Below are positions 1-8,137 of a stretch of DNA of 64,000 bases, in pieces. Numbering within the stretch: the stretch's first letter is position 1; every line of letters begins with the position of its first letter. The notes beneath the pieces were generated by a model. That model did no database searches. It saw only the letters and a list, made by a program, of their open reading frames with translations, and was not told the DNA's origin. The DNA is from Streptomyces flavochromogenes. Its GTDB lineage: Bacteria; Actinomycetota; Actinomycetes; Streptomycetales; Streptomycetaceae. The position numbers and the translations under genes were made by a program. The stretch spans positions 1 to 64,000 of the forward strand of contig NZ_JNZO01000039.1 of NCBI RefSeq assembly GCF_000717595.1, written 5' to 3'.

Positions 1-99
1 CGACCCACGACCGCACCGCACGGCCGCGGGCACCGACCCGCTGAGCGCCCCCGACCCGCTGAGCGCCCCCGACCCGCACCGCCCGGCCAACGCCACCGA
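1..99. repeat. 99-bp direct repeat, copy 1
   Basis: Positions 1-99 are repeated base for base at 298-396, an offset of 297 bp (99 codons, so in frame). The unit itself contains a short tandem duplication built on GACCCGCTGAGCGCCCCC. The copy runs to the window edge, so the repeat may extend further upstream. Immediately after this copy the sequence has an extra A (position 100) that copy 2 lacks. Confidence 0.95.
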
Positions 100-130
100 A
101 CCCCTCGCCACCGCCGAACCCGGCACAGCC

Positions 131-190
131 CTCGGCAGCGGGGACCTCCGCACCTCGAACCTCGGCAGCGGGGACCTCCGCACCTCGGAC
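131..190. repeat. 30-bp tandem repeat, two copies
   Basis: 131-160 and 161-190 are the same 30-mer with a single difference (GAAC versus GGAC near the end). The unit length is a multiple of three, so copy number changes keep the reading frame. It lies between the two copies of the 99-bp repeat, inside the low-complexity coding segment. Confidence 0.9.
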
Positions 191-297
191 CTCGCCGCCA
201 CGGCCCTCGGTGCCACGGAGCCCGATGGCGTGGAGCGCGGCCCCGTCGCTTCCCGCCCCGCCGACGCCACGGTCCCGCGCCAGCACATCGGCCCGTA

Positions 298-396
298 CGA
301 CCCACGACCGCACCGCACGGCCGCGGGCACCGACCCGCTGAGCGCCCCCGACCCGCTGAGCGCCCCCGACCCGCACCGCCCGGCCAACGCCACCGA
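298..396. repeat. 99-bp direct repeat, copy 2
   Basis: Identical to positions 1-99. Copy 1 is followed by A then CCCCT; copy 2 is followed directly by CCCCT. This single-base difference sits exactly where the coding frame switches. Confidence 0.95.
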
Positions 397-432
397 CCCC
401 TGGACGACCCGGATCCGCAGCGCGCCGCCGAC

Positions 433-2109
433 GTGGCCGCCGTCGAGAACCTGCTCCGCTGCTGGGTCCGCGAGAAGAACCTGCCGACCCCCGGCTCCAC
501 CACCCTGCGCATCCCCCTCGACGCCAGCGGCACCGCCCTGCTCGTCCCGGTCCGCTACTGGTCGCCCACCGGCTGGCACCGTTTCGGCGCCCCCGCCCTC
601 GAAGGCCTCCCCGCCACGGCCCCCACCGTCGACGCCGTGACCGTGGCCGCCCTGCTCAGCCGGGAGACCGGCCGCCCCGAGGGCACCGAACTCGTCGGCA
701 GGGTCGCCGACTCGGCCCGTCGCACCGCCGAATTCCTCACCGAGCGCCGCCGCTCGCCTCAACCGCACCCGGACGCCGACCTCTTCCTCGCCGCCGAACA
801 GTCCCTGCTGCTCGGCCACCCCCTCCACCCCACGCCCAAGAGCCGCGAAGGCCTCTCCGACGCAGAGGCCCGGCTCTACTCACCCGAACTGCACGGCTCC
901 TTCCCCCTCCACTGGCTCGCCGTCGACGCCTCCCTCCTGGCCTCCGACTCCGGCTGGACCGAACAGGGCCGTCCCGTCAGCGCCGAGCAACTCGCCGTCG
1001 CCCTCGCCGAAGGGATCGCGCTCCCCACCGGAACCGCGCCCCTGCCCGTACACCCCTGGCAGGCCCGAGAGCTGCTGCACCGCCCCGACATCCGCGCACT
1101 CATCGACGCCGGCCTTCTCCACGACCTCGGTCTCCACGGCAGCCCGTGGCATCCCACCTCCTCCGTTCGCACCGTGCACCGCCCCGGCGCGCGGGCCATG
1201 CTCAAGCTCTCCCTCGGCCTGCGCATCACCAACTCGCGCCGCGAGAACCTCCGTAAGGAACTCCACCGCGGCGTCGAGGTCCACCGGCTGCTCCGAACCG
1301 GACTCGTCGACGAATGGCAGGCCGCCCACCCCGGCTTCGACATCGTCCGCGACCCCGCGTGGCTCGCCGTCGACACCCCGGACGGCGCCCCCGTCCCAGG
1401 CCTCGACCTGATGATTCGCCACAACCCCTTCGGGCCCGGCGACGACGCCGTCTGCATCGCCTCCCTCACCGCCCCCCGGCCCTGGCCGGGGACCAGCGCC
1501 ATGCGCTCCCGCCTCGCCGACGTGATCGGCCGCCTCGCCCTCCGCACCGGCCGTCCCACCACGGCCGTCGCCGCCGAGTGGTTCCTCCGCTATCTCGACC
1601 AGGTCGTCCGCCCCGTCCTCTGGCTCGACGGACACGCCGGCATCGCCCTGGAGGCCCACCAGCAGAACACCCTGGTGCTCCTCGACCCCGACGGCTGGCC
1701 CGTCGGCGGGCGCTACCGGGACAACCAGGGCTACTACTTCCGCGAGTCCCACCGGAGTGAGCTGGAGAGCCGCCTCCCCGGCATCGGCGCCGCGAGCGAC
1801 ACCTTCGTCTCCGACCAGGTCACCGACGAGCGTTTCGCCTACTACCTCGGCATCAACAACGTCCTGGGCCTGATCGGTGCCTTCGGCGCCCAGCACCTCG
1901 CCGACGAGCGCGTCCTGCTCGCGGCCTTCCGCAGCTTCCTCACCTCTGCCACCAGCCTCGGCTCACCCCTGCCGCACCGCCTCCTGGAAGCCGCGACCCT
2001 CCGCAGCAAGGCCAACCTCCTCACCCGCCTCCACGGCATGGACGAACTCGTCGGACCCGTCGACACCCAGTCCGTCTACGTCACCGTCACCAACCCCCTC
2101 CGCGCCTGA
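433..2109 (+). CDS. NIS siderophore synthetase, IucA/IucC family (5' part frame-shifted)
   Basis: ATP-dependent synthetases of this cytoplasmic family condense a carboxylate such as citrate with amines or N-hydroxylated, acylated diamines to build siderophores without an NRPS. Family signatures are in order: GHPLHPTPKS near residue 127, PVHPWQARELL near 207, KLSLGLRITNSRREN near 258, and LEAHQQNTLVLLD near 406, which corresponds to the GE.H.QN region. The 558 aa from the GTG at 433 are slightly short for the family (about 580-620), and that GTG has no Shine-Dalgarno sequence, so the true start is probably upstream, beyond the frame break at 396/397. Next comes the acyltransferase, 56 bp downstream, then a second synthetase, the order iucA-iucB-iucC of aerobactin operons. 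The exact product cannot be named without the upstream genes. Confidence 0.85.
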   Translation: MAAVENLLRCWVREKNLPTPGSTTLRIPLDASGTALLVPVRYWSPTGWHRFGAPALEGLPATAPTVDAVTVAALLSRETGRPEGTELVGRVADSARRTAEFLTERRRSPQPHPDADLFLAAEQSLLLGHPLHPTPKSREGLSDAEARLYSPELHGSFPLHWLAVDASLLASDSGWTEQGRPVSAEQLAVALAEGIALPTGTAPLPVHPWQARELLHRPDIRALIDAGLLHDLGLHGSPWHPTSSVRTVHRPGARAMLKLSLGLRITNSRRENLRKELHRGVEVHRLLRTGLVDEWQAAHPGFDIVRDPAWLAVDTPDGAPVPGLDLMIRHNPFGPGDDAVCIASLTAPRPWPGTSAMRSRLADVIGRLALRTGRPTTAVAAEWFLRYLDQVVRPVLWLDGHAGIALEAHQQNTLVLLDPDGWPVGGRYRDNQGYYFRESHRSELESRLPGIGAASDTFVSDQVTDERFAYYLGINNVLGLIGAFGAQHLADERVLLAAFRSFLTSATSLGSPLPHRLLEAATLRSKANLLTRLHGMDELVGPVDTQSVYVTVTNPLRA

Positions 2110-2164
2110 ACACGCCTTCGGAGAAACCACACACCGACCGCACCGCCGAGAGGAGAGCGACACC

Positions 2165-2851
2165 GTGTCACCCATCCGCCCACCGGCCGACCCGCCCGGT
2201 GACGACACCCTCGACCTGAGGCTCGACGAACTCGTCACCCTCCTCGAAGGCGGCCACGTCGACGCCGAACTCCTCGACGGCGACCTGCTGGACTCCGTCG
2301 CCACCTGGAACGCCGCCCACACGTCCGCCGGGATCTTCCAGCTCGTCCCCGTGCGGCTCGAACGAGACCTGCGGCTCATCGCCCGATGGATGAACGACCC
2401 CGCCGTCGCCGCCTTCTGGGAACTGGCCGGACCCGAGACCGTGACCGCCGAGCACATCCGGACCCAAGTCGAGGGCGACGGCCGCAGCGTCCCCTGCCTC
2501 GGGGTGCTCGACGCCACGCCCATGAGCTACTTCGAGATCTACCGCGCCGACCTCGACCCGCTCGCCCGCCACTACCCGGCGCGCCCCCACGACACCGGTA
2601 TCCATCTGCTGATCGGAGGCGTCACCGACCGCGGCCGCGGCGTGGGCAGCACACTGCTGCGTGCCGTCGCCGATCTCGTCCTCGACCACCGTCCCCGCTG
2701 TACCCGCGTCGTCGCCGAACCCGACATCCGTAACACCCCCTCCGTCTCGGCCTTCCTCAGCGGCGGCTTCCGCTATGCGGCGGAAGTCGACCTCCCTGAC
2801 AAGCGAGCGGCGCTCATGATGCGTGACCGCGCCCTTCGTCACGTTCTGTGA
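2165..2851 (+). CDS. GNAT acyltransferase, IucB-like (siderophore N-hydroxylamine acylation)
   Basis: 228 aa. The second half matches the acetyltransferase group (Pfam Acetyltransf_8) that acylates N-hydroxylysine or related hydroxylamines to hydroxamates, as IucB does for aerobactin. Visible elements are the LVPVRLERDLRLIARWMNDP entry strand and helix (residues about 57-76), SYFEIYRADLDPL (about 119-131) and the acyl-CoA-binding loop around DRGRGVGSTLLRAV (about 157-170). The GTG at 2165 is preceded by GAGAGGAGAG at good spacing; the longer open frame upstream is only the antiparallel-phase continuation over the synthetase gene. The N-terminal 55 residues are not part of the fold. Placed between two NIS synthetases, it very probably supplies the hydroxamate arm for the same product. 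Confidence 0.85.
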   Translation: MSPIRPPADPPGDDTLDLRLDELVTLLEGGHVDAELLDGDLLDSVATWNAAHTSAGIFQLVPVRLERDLRLIARWMNDPAVAAFWELAGPETVTAEHIRTQVEGDGRSVPCLGVLDATPMSYFEIYRADLDPLARHYPARPHDTGIHLLIGGVTDRGRGVGSTLLRAVADLVLDHRPRCTRVVAEPDIRNTPSVSAFLSGGFRYAAEVDLPDKRAALMMRDRALRHVL

Positions 2852-2912
2852 GCAACCCTCTGTCTTCTATACACCGCTCGATCCACAGCGGTTCCCACTC
2901 CGAGGAGTCCTC

Positions 2913-4784
2913 GTGTCGACGTCCCCTGCACCCCACGACTCCGCACAGCCCACCCGGTCCGCCACGGCTCCCACCGGTTCCTCCAGGCCCGAACCGGCGC
3001 CGGAGTCCGCACTCCCAGCGTCCCCTGAGCTGCTCGCGCCCCCCGAGCTGAACGCCGCCGCCTGGACGAGGGCCTCCTCCCGGCTCCTCGCCAAGGCCCT
3101 CGCCGAGTTCGCCTACGAGGAGATCGTCGAACCCGCACCGGTGGCGGACGAACCGGACCTCCACGCCCTGCGGCTCGACGACGGCACGACCCTCACCTTC
3201 CGTGCCCGCCGAGGCGCCTACGGCAGCTGGTACATCGCCGCCGACTCGATCACCCACGAGGGCCGGCCCATGACCGACGCCCTCGACTTCCTGGTCCGCG
3301 CCCGCCGCCTCCTCCAGCTCGACGGCGCCACCCTCGGCCACCTCATCCGCGAGCTCTCCGCCACCCTCGCCGCCGACGCCCGCCTCGACCAGACCGCCCT
3401 CTCCGCCGCCCGGCTCGCCGACCTCTCCTACGCCGACCTCGAAGGGCACCAGACCGGCCACCCCTGGCTCGTCCTCAACAAGGGCCGCATCGGTTTCTCC
3501 GCCACCGACGCCGCCCGGTGGGCACCCGAGGCCCGCCGCCCCACCCGGCTGCCGTGGATCGCGGTCAGCAACCGCATCGCCGCCTACCGGGGCGTGTCCG
3601 GGCTCGGCACCCCCGACCGTCTCTACGCCCAGGAGCTCGACCCCGAGGTCCACGACGCGTTCCGCGCCGCACTGACCGCCCGCGGCCACGAACCCGACGG
3701 CTATCTCCTGCTGCCCGTCCACCCCTGGCAGTGGGACGAGGTCCTGCTTCCGCTCTACGCCCCGGCCATCGCCGCGGGGACCGTCGTCCCGCTCTCCGCG
3801 GACGGGGACCTCCGGCTGCCGCAGCAGTCGGTCCGCACCTTCCTCAACACCAGCCGCCCCGACCGGCACACCGTCAAACTCCCGCTGTCCGTGCTCAACA
3901 CCCTTGTCTGGCGCGGCCTGCCCACCGAACGCACCCTCGCCGCCCCGGCCGTCACCGCCTGGGTCCACGGCCTCCGCGATGCCGACCCCTTCCTGCGGGA
4001 CGAGTGCGGGGTGATCCTCCTCGGCGAGGTGGCCTCCGTCACCGTCGAGCACCCCCTGTACGACGGGTTGCCCGAAGTCCCGTACCAGTACAAGGAACTC
4101 CTCGGCGCGATCTGGCGCGAACCGCTGCGGCTGCCCCCGGGCGAGAGGGCCCGCACCCTCGCCTCCCTGCTCCACACGGACCCCGACGGGCGGGCCTTCG
4201 TCGCCGAACTCGTCGAGCGCTCCGGACTCGCTCCGGCCGTCTGGCTCCAGCGCCTCTTCGCCGCGCTGCTGCCCCCGCTGCTGCACTTCCTCTACCGCTA
4301 CGGCACGGTCTTCTCCCCGCACGGTGAGAACGCCATCGTCGTCTACGACGGAGAGGACGTGCCCGTACGCCTGGCGATCAAGGACTTCGTCGACGACGTG
4401 AACATCAGCGCCCGGTCGCTTCCCGAGCACGACACCCTGCCGGACGATGTGCGCGCCGTCCTCCTGACCGAGGAACCCGATTTCCTCGTCCAGTTCATCC
4501 ATTCGGGGCTCTTCGTCGGTGTCTTCCGCTACCTGGCACCGCTCTGCGAGAACCAACTCGGCGTGCCGGAGGAGGACTTCTGGTCCCTCGTCCGTGCCGA
4601 GATCCTGCGTCACCAGGCGCGATTCCCCGAGCTGAAGGAACGGTTCGAGCTCTTCGACCTTCTCACCCCCCGGATCGAGCGGCTCTGCCTCAACCGCAAC
4701 CGTCTGCACCTGGACGGCTACCGGGACCGCCCCGAGCGACCCCACGCGGCCGTCCACGGGACCGTGCCCAACCCGCTCGCGTGA
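2913..4784 (+). CDS. NIS siderophore synthetase, IucA/IucC family (second in cluster)
   Basis: 623 aa, complete. The family motifs are all present: GHPWLVLNKGRIGFS near residue 182, LLPVHPWQWDE near 268, RTFLNTSRPDRHTVKLPLSVLNT near 306-328 and the nucleotide-binding HGENAIVVYDG near 470, followed by IKDFVDDVNIS. The GTG at 2913 has GAGGAG five bases upstream and begins shortly after the acyltransferase stop; a longer frame opens at 2823 inside that gene but has no ribosome site. The first ~45 residues are Pro/Ser/Ala-rich and probably disordered. It follows the acyltransferase directly and would catalyse the second condensation of the pathway, as IucC does after IucA. The pathway's hydroxylase or decarboxylase must lie left of the window. 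Confidence 0.92.
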   Translation: MSTSPAPHDSAQPTRSATAPTGSSRPEPAPESALPASPELLAPPELNAAAWTRASSRLLAKALAEFAYEEIVEPAPVADEPDLHALRLDDGTTLTFRARRGAYGSWYIAADSITHEGRPMTDALDFLVRARRLLQLDGATLGHLIRELSATLAADARLDQTALSAARLADLSYADLEGHQTGHPWLVLNKGRIGFSATDAARWAPEARRPTRLPWIAVSNRIAAYRGVSGLGTPDRLYAQELDPEVHDAFRAALTARGHEPDGYLLLPVHPWQWDEVLLPLYAPAIAAGTVVPLSADGDLRLPQQSVRTFLNTSRPDRHTVKLPLSVLNTLVWRGLPTERTLAAPAVTAWVHGLRDADPFLRDECGVILLGEVASVTVEHPLYDGLPEVPYQYKELLGAIWREPLRLPPGERARTLASLLHTDPDGRAFVAELVERSGLAPAVWLQRLFAALLPPLLHFLYRYGTVFSPHGENAIVVYDGEDVPVRLAIKDFVDDVNISARSLPEHDTLPDDVRAVLLTEEPDFLVQFIHSGLFVGVFRYLAPLCENQLGVPEEDFWSLVRAEILRHQARFPELKERFELFDLLTPRIERLCLNRNRLHLDGYRDRPERPHAAVHGTVPNPLA

Positions 4785-4834
4785 CGCGCGCGCGTGCCGT
4801 GGCTGTCAGTGGCGCCCCGTAGGGTGGAAGGGCT

Positions 4835-6808
4835 ATGACGAAGCCATCCCTCCCCGACCTCCTTCACGCCGCCGTCACCGCCGTCGGCGGCACGGAGCGG
4901 CCCGGCCAGGTCACCATGGCCGAGGCCGTGGCCGAGGCCATCGACGACAACTCCCACCTCCTGGTCCAGGCCGGCACCGGCACGGGCAAGTCGCTCGGCT
5001 ACCTGGTGCCGGCGCTGGCCCAGGGCGAGCGGGTGGTGGTGGCCACGGCCACCCTGGCGCTCCAGCGCCAGCTCGTCGAGCGTGACCTCCCGCGCACGGT
5101 CGACGCGCTGCATCCGCAGCTGCGCCGCCGCCCCCAGTTCGCCATGCTCAAGGGCCGGTCGAACTACCTCTGTCTGCACCGGCTCCACGAAGGGGTCCCG
5201 CAGGACGAGGAGGACGGCCTCTTCGACCCCTTCGAGGCGGCCGCGCCCACCAGCAAGCTGGGCCAGGACCTGATGCGGCTCCGGGACTGGTCGGACGAGA
5301 CGGAGACCGGCGACCGGGACGATCTGACGCCCGGTGTCTCCGACAAGGCCTGGGCCCAGGTCTCGGTCTCCTCCCGGGAGTGCCTCGGCGCGAGCAAGTG
5401 CGCGTACGGGCCGGAGTGCTTCGCCGAGTCGGCCCGCGAGCGGGCCAAGCTCGCCGATGTCGTCGTCACCAACCACGCCCTCCTCGCGATCGACGCCATC
5501 GAGGGTGCCCCGGTGCTCCCGCAGCACGAGGTGCTGATCGTCGACGAGGCCCACGAGCTGGTCTCCCGGGTCACCGGGGTCGCCACCGGCGAGCTCACTC
5601 CCGGACAGGTCAACCGCGCCGTGCGCCGGTCCTCGAAGCTGGTCGACGAGAAGGTCGCGGACCAGCTGCAGACCGCCGCCGAGGGCTTCGAGCGGGTCAT
5701 GGAGCTGGCTCTTCCGGGGCGCCTGGAGGAGATCCCCGAGGACCTCGCGTACGCCCTGATGGCCCTGCGTGACGCCGCCCGCGCGGTGATCACGGCCCTG
5801 GGTTCGACCCGGGACCGGTCGGTGCAGGACGAGGACGCGGTGCGCAAGCAGGCCATGGCCTCGGTGGAGACCGTCCACGGTGTGGCGGAGCGGATCACGC
5901 ACGGTTCGGAGTACGACGTCGTCTGGTACGAGCGTCACGACCGTTTCGGCGCGTCGGTGCGGGTCGCGCCGCTCTCCGTCTCGGGCCTGCTGCGCGAGAA
6001 GCTGTTCACGGAGCGGTCCGTGGTCCTGGCCTCGGCGACGCTCAAGCTGGGCGGCGACTTCAACGGCGTCGGTGCCTCGCTGGGGCTCGCTCCGGAGGGC
6101 ACCACGGGTGACGACCTGCCCGTCTGGAAGGGGATCGACGTCGGCTCCCCGTTCGACTATCCCAAGCAGGGCATTCTCTACGTCGCCAAGCATCTCTCCC
6201 GCCCCGCGCGTGACGGGGACCGGGGCGACATGCTCGACGAGCTGACCGAGCTGATGCAGGCGGCCGGCGGGCGGACCCTCGGCCTGTTCTCCTCGATGCG
6301 CGCGGCGCAGCAGGCGGCGGAGGAGCTGCGGGTCCGGGTCCCGGAGCTGCCGATCCTGCTCCAGGGCGAGGACACGCTGGGCGAACTGATCAAGAACTTC
6401 GCGGCCGACCCGAAGACCTGTCTCTTCGGCACGCTGTCGCTCTGGCAGGGCGTGGACGTCCCGGGGACCAGCTGCCAGCTGGTCGTCATGGACAAGATCC
6501 CGTTCCCGCGCCCGGACGACCCGCTGATGAGCGCCCGGCAGAAGGCCGTCGAGGAGGCCGGGGGCAATGGCTTCATGGCGGTCGCGGCGACCCATGCGGC
6601 CCTGCTCATGGCGCAGGGCGCCGGCCGGCTCGTGCGGGCCACGGGCGATCGGGGTGTCGTGGCGGTTCTCGACCCCCGGCTGGCGACGGCCCGGTACGGC
6701 AGCTATCTGAAGGCCTCGCTGCCCGACTTCTGGTACACGACCGACCGCAACCAGGTACGGAAGTCGCTGGCGGCCATCGACGCCGCGTCGAAGGCGGCGG
6801 AGGCCTGA
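4835..6808 (+). CDS. dinG: DinG/XPD-like ATP-dependent DNA helicase
   Basis: 657-aa superfamily 2 helicase. Walker A is AGTGTGKSLGY near residues 45-55, the Walker B/DEAH box is VDEAHELV near 235, and the helicase C-terminal motifs include QGVDVPG and the VRATGDRG arginine-finger region. Four cysteines between motifs Ia and II (SNYLCLHRL near 110; ECLGASKC and PECF near 183-195, spaced C-x5-C-x5-C) match the iron-sulfur cluster that DinG and XPD helicases use for strand separation. ATG 4835 follows GGGTGGAAGGG. The gene begins 50 bp after the siderophore operon and is convergent with lexA across two hairpins. No SOS box was seen upstream of it, so damage control, if any, is indirect. Confidence 0.92.
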   Translation: MTKPSLPDLLHAAVTAVGGTERPGQVTMAEAVAEAIDDNSHLLVQAGTGTGKSLGYLVPALAQGERVVVATATLALQRQLVERDLPRTVDALHPQLRRRPQFAMLKGRSNYLCLHRLHEGVPQDEEDGLFDPFEAAAPTSKLGQDLMRLRDWSDETETGDRDDLTPGVSDKAWAQVSVSSRECLGASKCAYGPECFAESARERAKLADVVVTNHALLAIDAIEGAPVLPQHEVLIVDEAHELVSRVTGVATGELTPGQVNRAVRRSSKLVDEKVADQLQTAAEGFERVMELALPGRLEEIPEDLAYALMALRDAARAVITALGSTRDRSVQDEDAVRKQAMASVETVHGVAERITHGSEYDVVWYERHDRFGASVRVAPLSVSGLLREKLFTERSVVLASATLKLGGDFNGVGASLGLAPEGTTGDDLPVWKGIDVGSPFDYPKQGILYVAKHLSRPARDGDRGDMLDELTELMQAAGGRTLGLFSSMRAAQQAAEELRVRVPELPILLQGEDTLGELIKNFAADPKTCLFGTLSLWQGVDVPGTSCQLVVMDKIPFPRPDDPLMSARQKAVEEAGGNGFMAVAATHAALLMAQGAGRLVRATGDRGVVAVLDPRLATARYGSYLKASLPDFWYTTDRNQVRKSLAAIDAASKAAEA

Positions 6809-6817
6809 GGTTCCACC

Positions 6818-6893
6818 CTGCCGGGCCCCGGCTCACCGGGGCTCGGCAGGACACGGCAGGGCCCCGGGACCGGCGCAGTGGGTCCCGGGGCCC
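6818..6893. terminator. Tandem hairpins between dinG and lexA (convergent genes)
   Basis: Two GC-rich stem-loops lie back to back. The first pairs 6818-6831 with 6836-6849 (14 bp with one G-U pair, 4-nt loop). The second pairs 6859-6871 with 6881-6893 (13 bp, perfect, 9-nt loop). There is no U-tract, as is usual in Streptomyces. The position between convergent stops suggests bidirectional termination. Confidence 0.8.
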
Positions 6894-6914
6894 GGTCAGA
6901 GCCGGCGAGGTGAG

Positions 6915-7703
6915 TCAGACCCGCCGCAGCACCGCCACGACCTTTCCGAGGATGGTCGCCTCGTCGCCGGGGATCGGCTGGTACGCCGCGTTGTGCGGGA
7001 GCAGCCAGACGTGGCCGTCCTCGCGCTTGAAGCGCTTGACCGTGGCCTCGCCGTCCAGCATGGCCGCGACGATGTCGCCGTTCTCCGCGACGGGCTGGCG
7101 GCGGACGGTGACCCAGTCGCCGTCACAGATGGCGGCCTCGATCATCGAGTCGCCGACGACCTTGAGGACGAACAGCTCGCCGTCACCGACAAGCTGCCGG
7201 GGGAGAGGGAAGACGTCCTCGACGGACTCCTCGGCGAGGATCGGGCCACCGGCCGCGATCCGGCCGACCAGGGGCACGTACGAAGCGGCGGGCTTGCCCG
7301 TGGTGTCCGTCGGCTGGGTGCTCGGCTGGTCCGAGCCGCGCACCTCGTACGCCCGGGGGCGGTGCGGGTCCCGGCGGAGGAAGCCCTTGCGCTCCAGCGC
7401 CATGAGCTGGTGCGCCACCGAGGACGTGCTGGACAGGCCGACGGCCTGCCCGATCTCGCGCATCGACGGCGGGTAGCCGCGCCGCTGGACCGAGTCGCGG
7501 ATGACTTCGATGACCCTGCGCTGCCGGTCGGTGAGACCGGAGCTGTCGGCTCGGATGCCTGGAGGTCGCCCGGGGAGGGCGCGGGCGGGTCGCCCGGGGT
7601 CCTCACCGTTCATGCTTGTGTCGTTCATGGCGTGTACCGGCTCGAGTCGGCCCTGGGAGCGGTCCTGGGCGGTGATGGTGGCACTGTCTGCGGTGGTGGT
7701 CAC
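6915..7703 (-). CDS. lexA: LexA repressor, SOS regulator
   Basis: 262 aa from the GTG at 7703, which has GAGAGGGG eight bases upstream; an internal ATG at 7628 would give 237 aa, close to the usual length, so the first 25 residues are uncertain. The N-terminal winged helix is [18 protein letters not shown] through [17 protein letters not shown]. The self-cleavage bond lies in RIAAGGPI (Ala-Gly), the catalytic serine in GDSMIEAAI and the lysine in ATVKRFK, so RecA-stimulated autoproteolysis is intact. It represses DNA-damage genes and its own promoter; an SOS box overlaps its -35 element. It is divergent from nrdR, which puts damage response and dNTP synthesis side by side. Confidence 0.97.
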   Translation of the reverse strand: MTTTADSATITAQDRSQGRLEPVHAMNDTSMNGEDPGRPARALPGRPPGIRADSSGLTDRQRRVIEVIRDSVQRRGYPPSMREIGQAVGLSSTSSVAHQLMALERKGFLRRDPHRPRAYEVRGSDQPSTQPTDTTGKPAASYVPLVGRIAAGGPILAEESVEDVFPLPRQLVGDGELFVLKVVGDSMIEAAICDGDWVTVRRQPVAENGDIVAAMLDGEATVKRFKREDGHVWLLPHNAAYQPIPGDEATILGKVVAVLRRV

Positions 7704-7742
7704 GTCGTCGGCCCCTCTCGAATGGTCTCCCTGGCTGGCACA

Positions 7743-7772
7743 ACGGTAGTGGCTTTCGAAAGGTTGCGCCAA
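7743..7772 (-). promoter_or_regulatory. lexA promoter (-35 and -10)
   Basis: On the minus strand TTGGCG (7772-7767) and TACCGT (7748-7743) are separated by 18 bp, an acceptable HrdB-type promoter. The transcript would start near 7736, about 33 bases ahead of the GTG at 7703. The SOS box overlaps the -35 hexamer. Confidence 0.6.
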
Positions 7773-7785
7773 ACACACGTTCGAG
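7770..7785. promoter_or_regulatory. SOS box (LexA operator) of lexA
   Basis: The minus strand reads CTCGAACGTGTGTTTG, which fits the Gram-positive/actinobacterial SOS box CGAAC-N4-GTTYG with one mismatch in the second arm. It overlaps the -35 element of lexA, as expected for autoregulation. Confidence 0.85.
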
Positions 7786-7982
7786 TGAAAATTCGCAGAT
7801 TGCCTTACGCGTGTACGCATGCGGGTGTATGAGCACTCTTGCGCCGCCGTCCCCATGCGGTCGTCACGGTAGCCTTCGCCGCTGGGTCGCGCGCGGTGCA
7901 CCCTCCCAGTGTCGCACCCGGAGGGGCTGAATCGCGGGAGCGGACGCGTCGCGACACGCGGAACGCCCGGAATCGCCCCCAA

Positions 7983-7998
7983 CCCAAGATCTAGTGGT
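7983..7998. promoter_or_regulatory. NrdR box 1
   Basis: CCCAAGATCTAGTGGT is a degenerate palindrome of the NrdR-box type, with the strong half CTAGTGG. The matching half in box 2 lies 31 bp downstream, three helical turns, which is the usual spacing of paired NrdR boxes. It lies 140 bp ahead of nrdR, so NrdR should repress the nrdR-nrdJ operon when dATP is plentiful. Confidence 0.75.
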
Positions 7999-8011
7999 TG
8001 GATGGCACCGG

Positions 8012-8029
8012 CCACCCAGGGGTAGTGGT
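8012..8029. promoter_or_regulatory. NrdR box 2
   Basis: CCACCCAGGGGTAGTGGT repeats the half-site TAGTGG of box 1 exactly 31 bp further on. A possible -10 element, TATGCT (8060-8065), lies just downstream, so bound NrdR would cover the promoter upstream of it. Confidence 0.7.
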
Positions 8030-8137
8030 CCCCGGTCTGCCGGGGGTGCCCACATCGCCTATGCTGGTGGTCGCTTCGCAGGGCCTTGACGGTCGGGCGA
8101 GGTTCACCAGTCGTGCCGTGAGGGAGGGTCGGAACCA

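Larger units (their letters stand above)
2..397 (+). pseudogene. Out-of-frame 5' part of the NIS synthetase gene (low-complexity N-terminal extension)
   Basis: Reading frame +2 is open from the window edge through this region and looks coding: in the first 33 codons, 30 third positions are G or C, against 23 of 33 in the frame of the downstream synthetase. It encodes a Pro/Ala/Asp/Thr-rich, repeat-built segment (for example TDPLSAPDPLSAPDPHRP, present twice). The frame change to the synthetase lies at 396/397. Adding the A that follows repeat copy 1 would fuse this segment in frame to the IucA/IucC domain starting near codon 433. This is either a real frameshift, a repeat-associated length variant or a sequencing/assembly error. 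Without the fusion this frame stops at 638-640. The 5' end lies outside the window, so what precedes this segment is unknown. Confidence 0.6.

Noticed and set aside
1..396. Terminal repeats as part of a mobile element end
   Set aside because: The repeats are in-frame coding, have no transposase or inverted ends nearby and fit tandem growth of a low-complexity protein segment.
2814..4757. 647-aa open frame on the minus strand
   Set aside because: It mirrors the second IucA/IucC gene; its composition (Gly/Glu/Val-rich, no motifs) is typical of the antisense frame of a high-GC gene.
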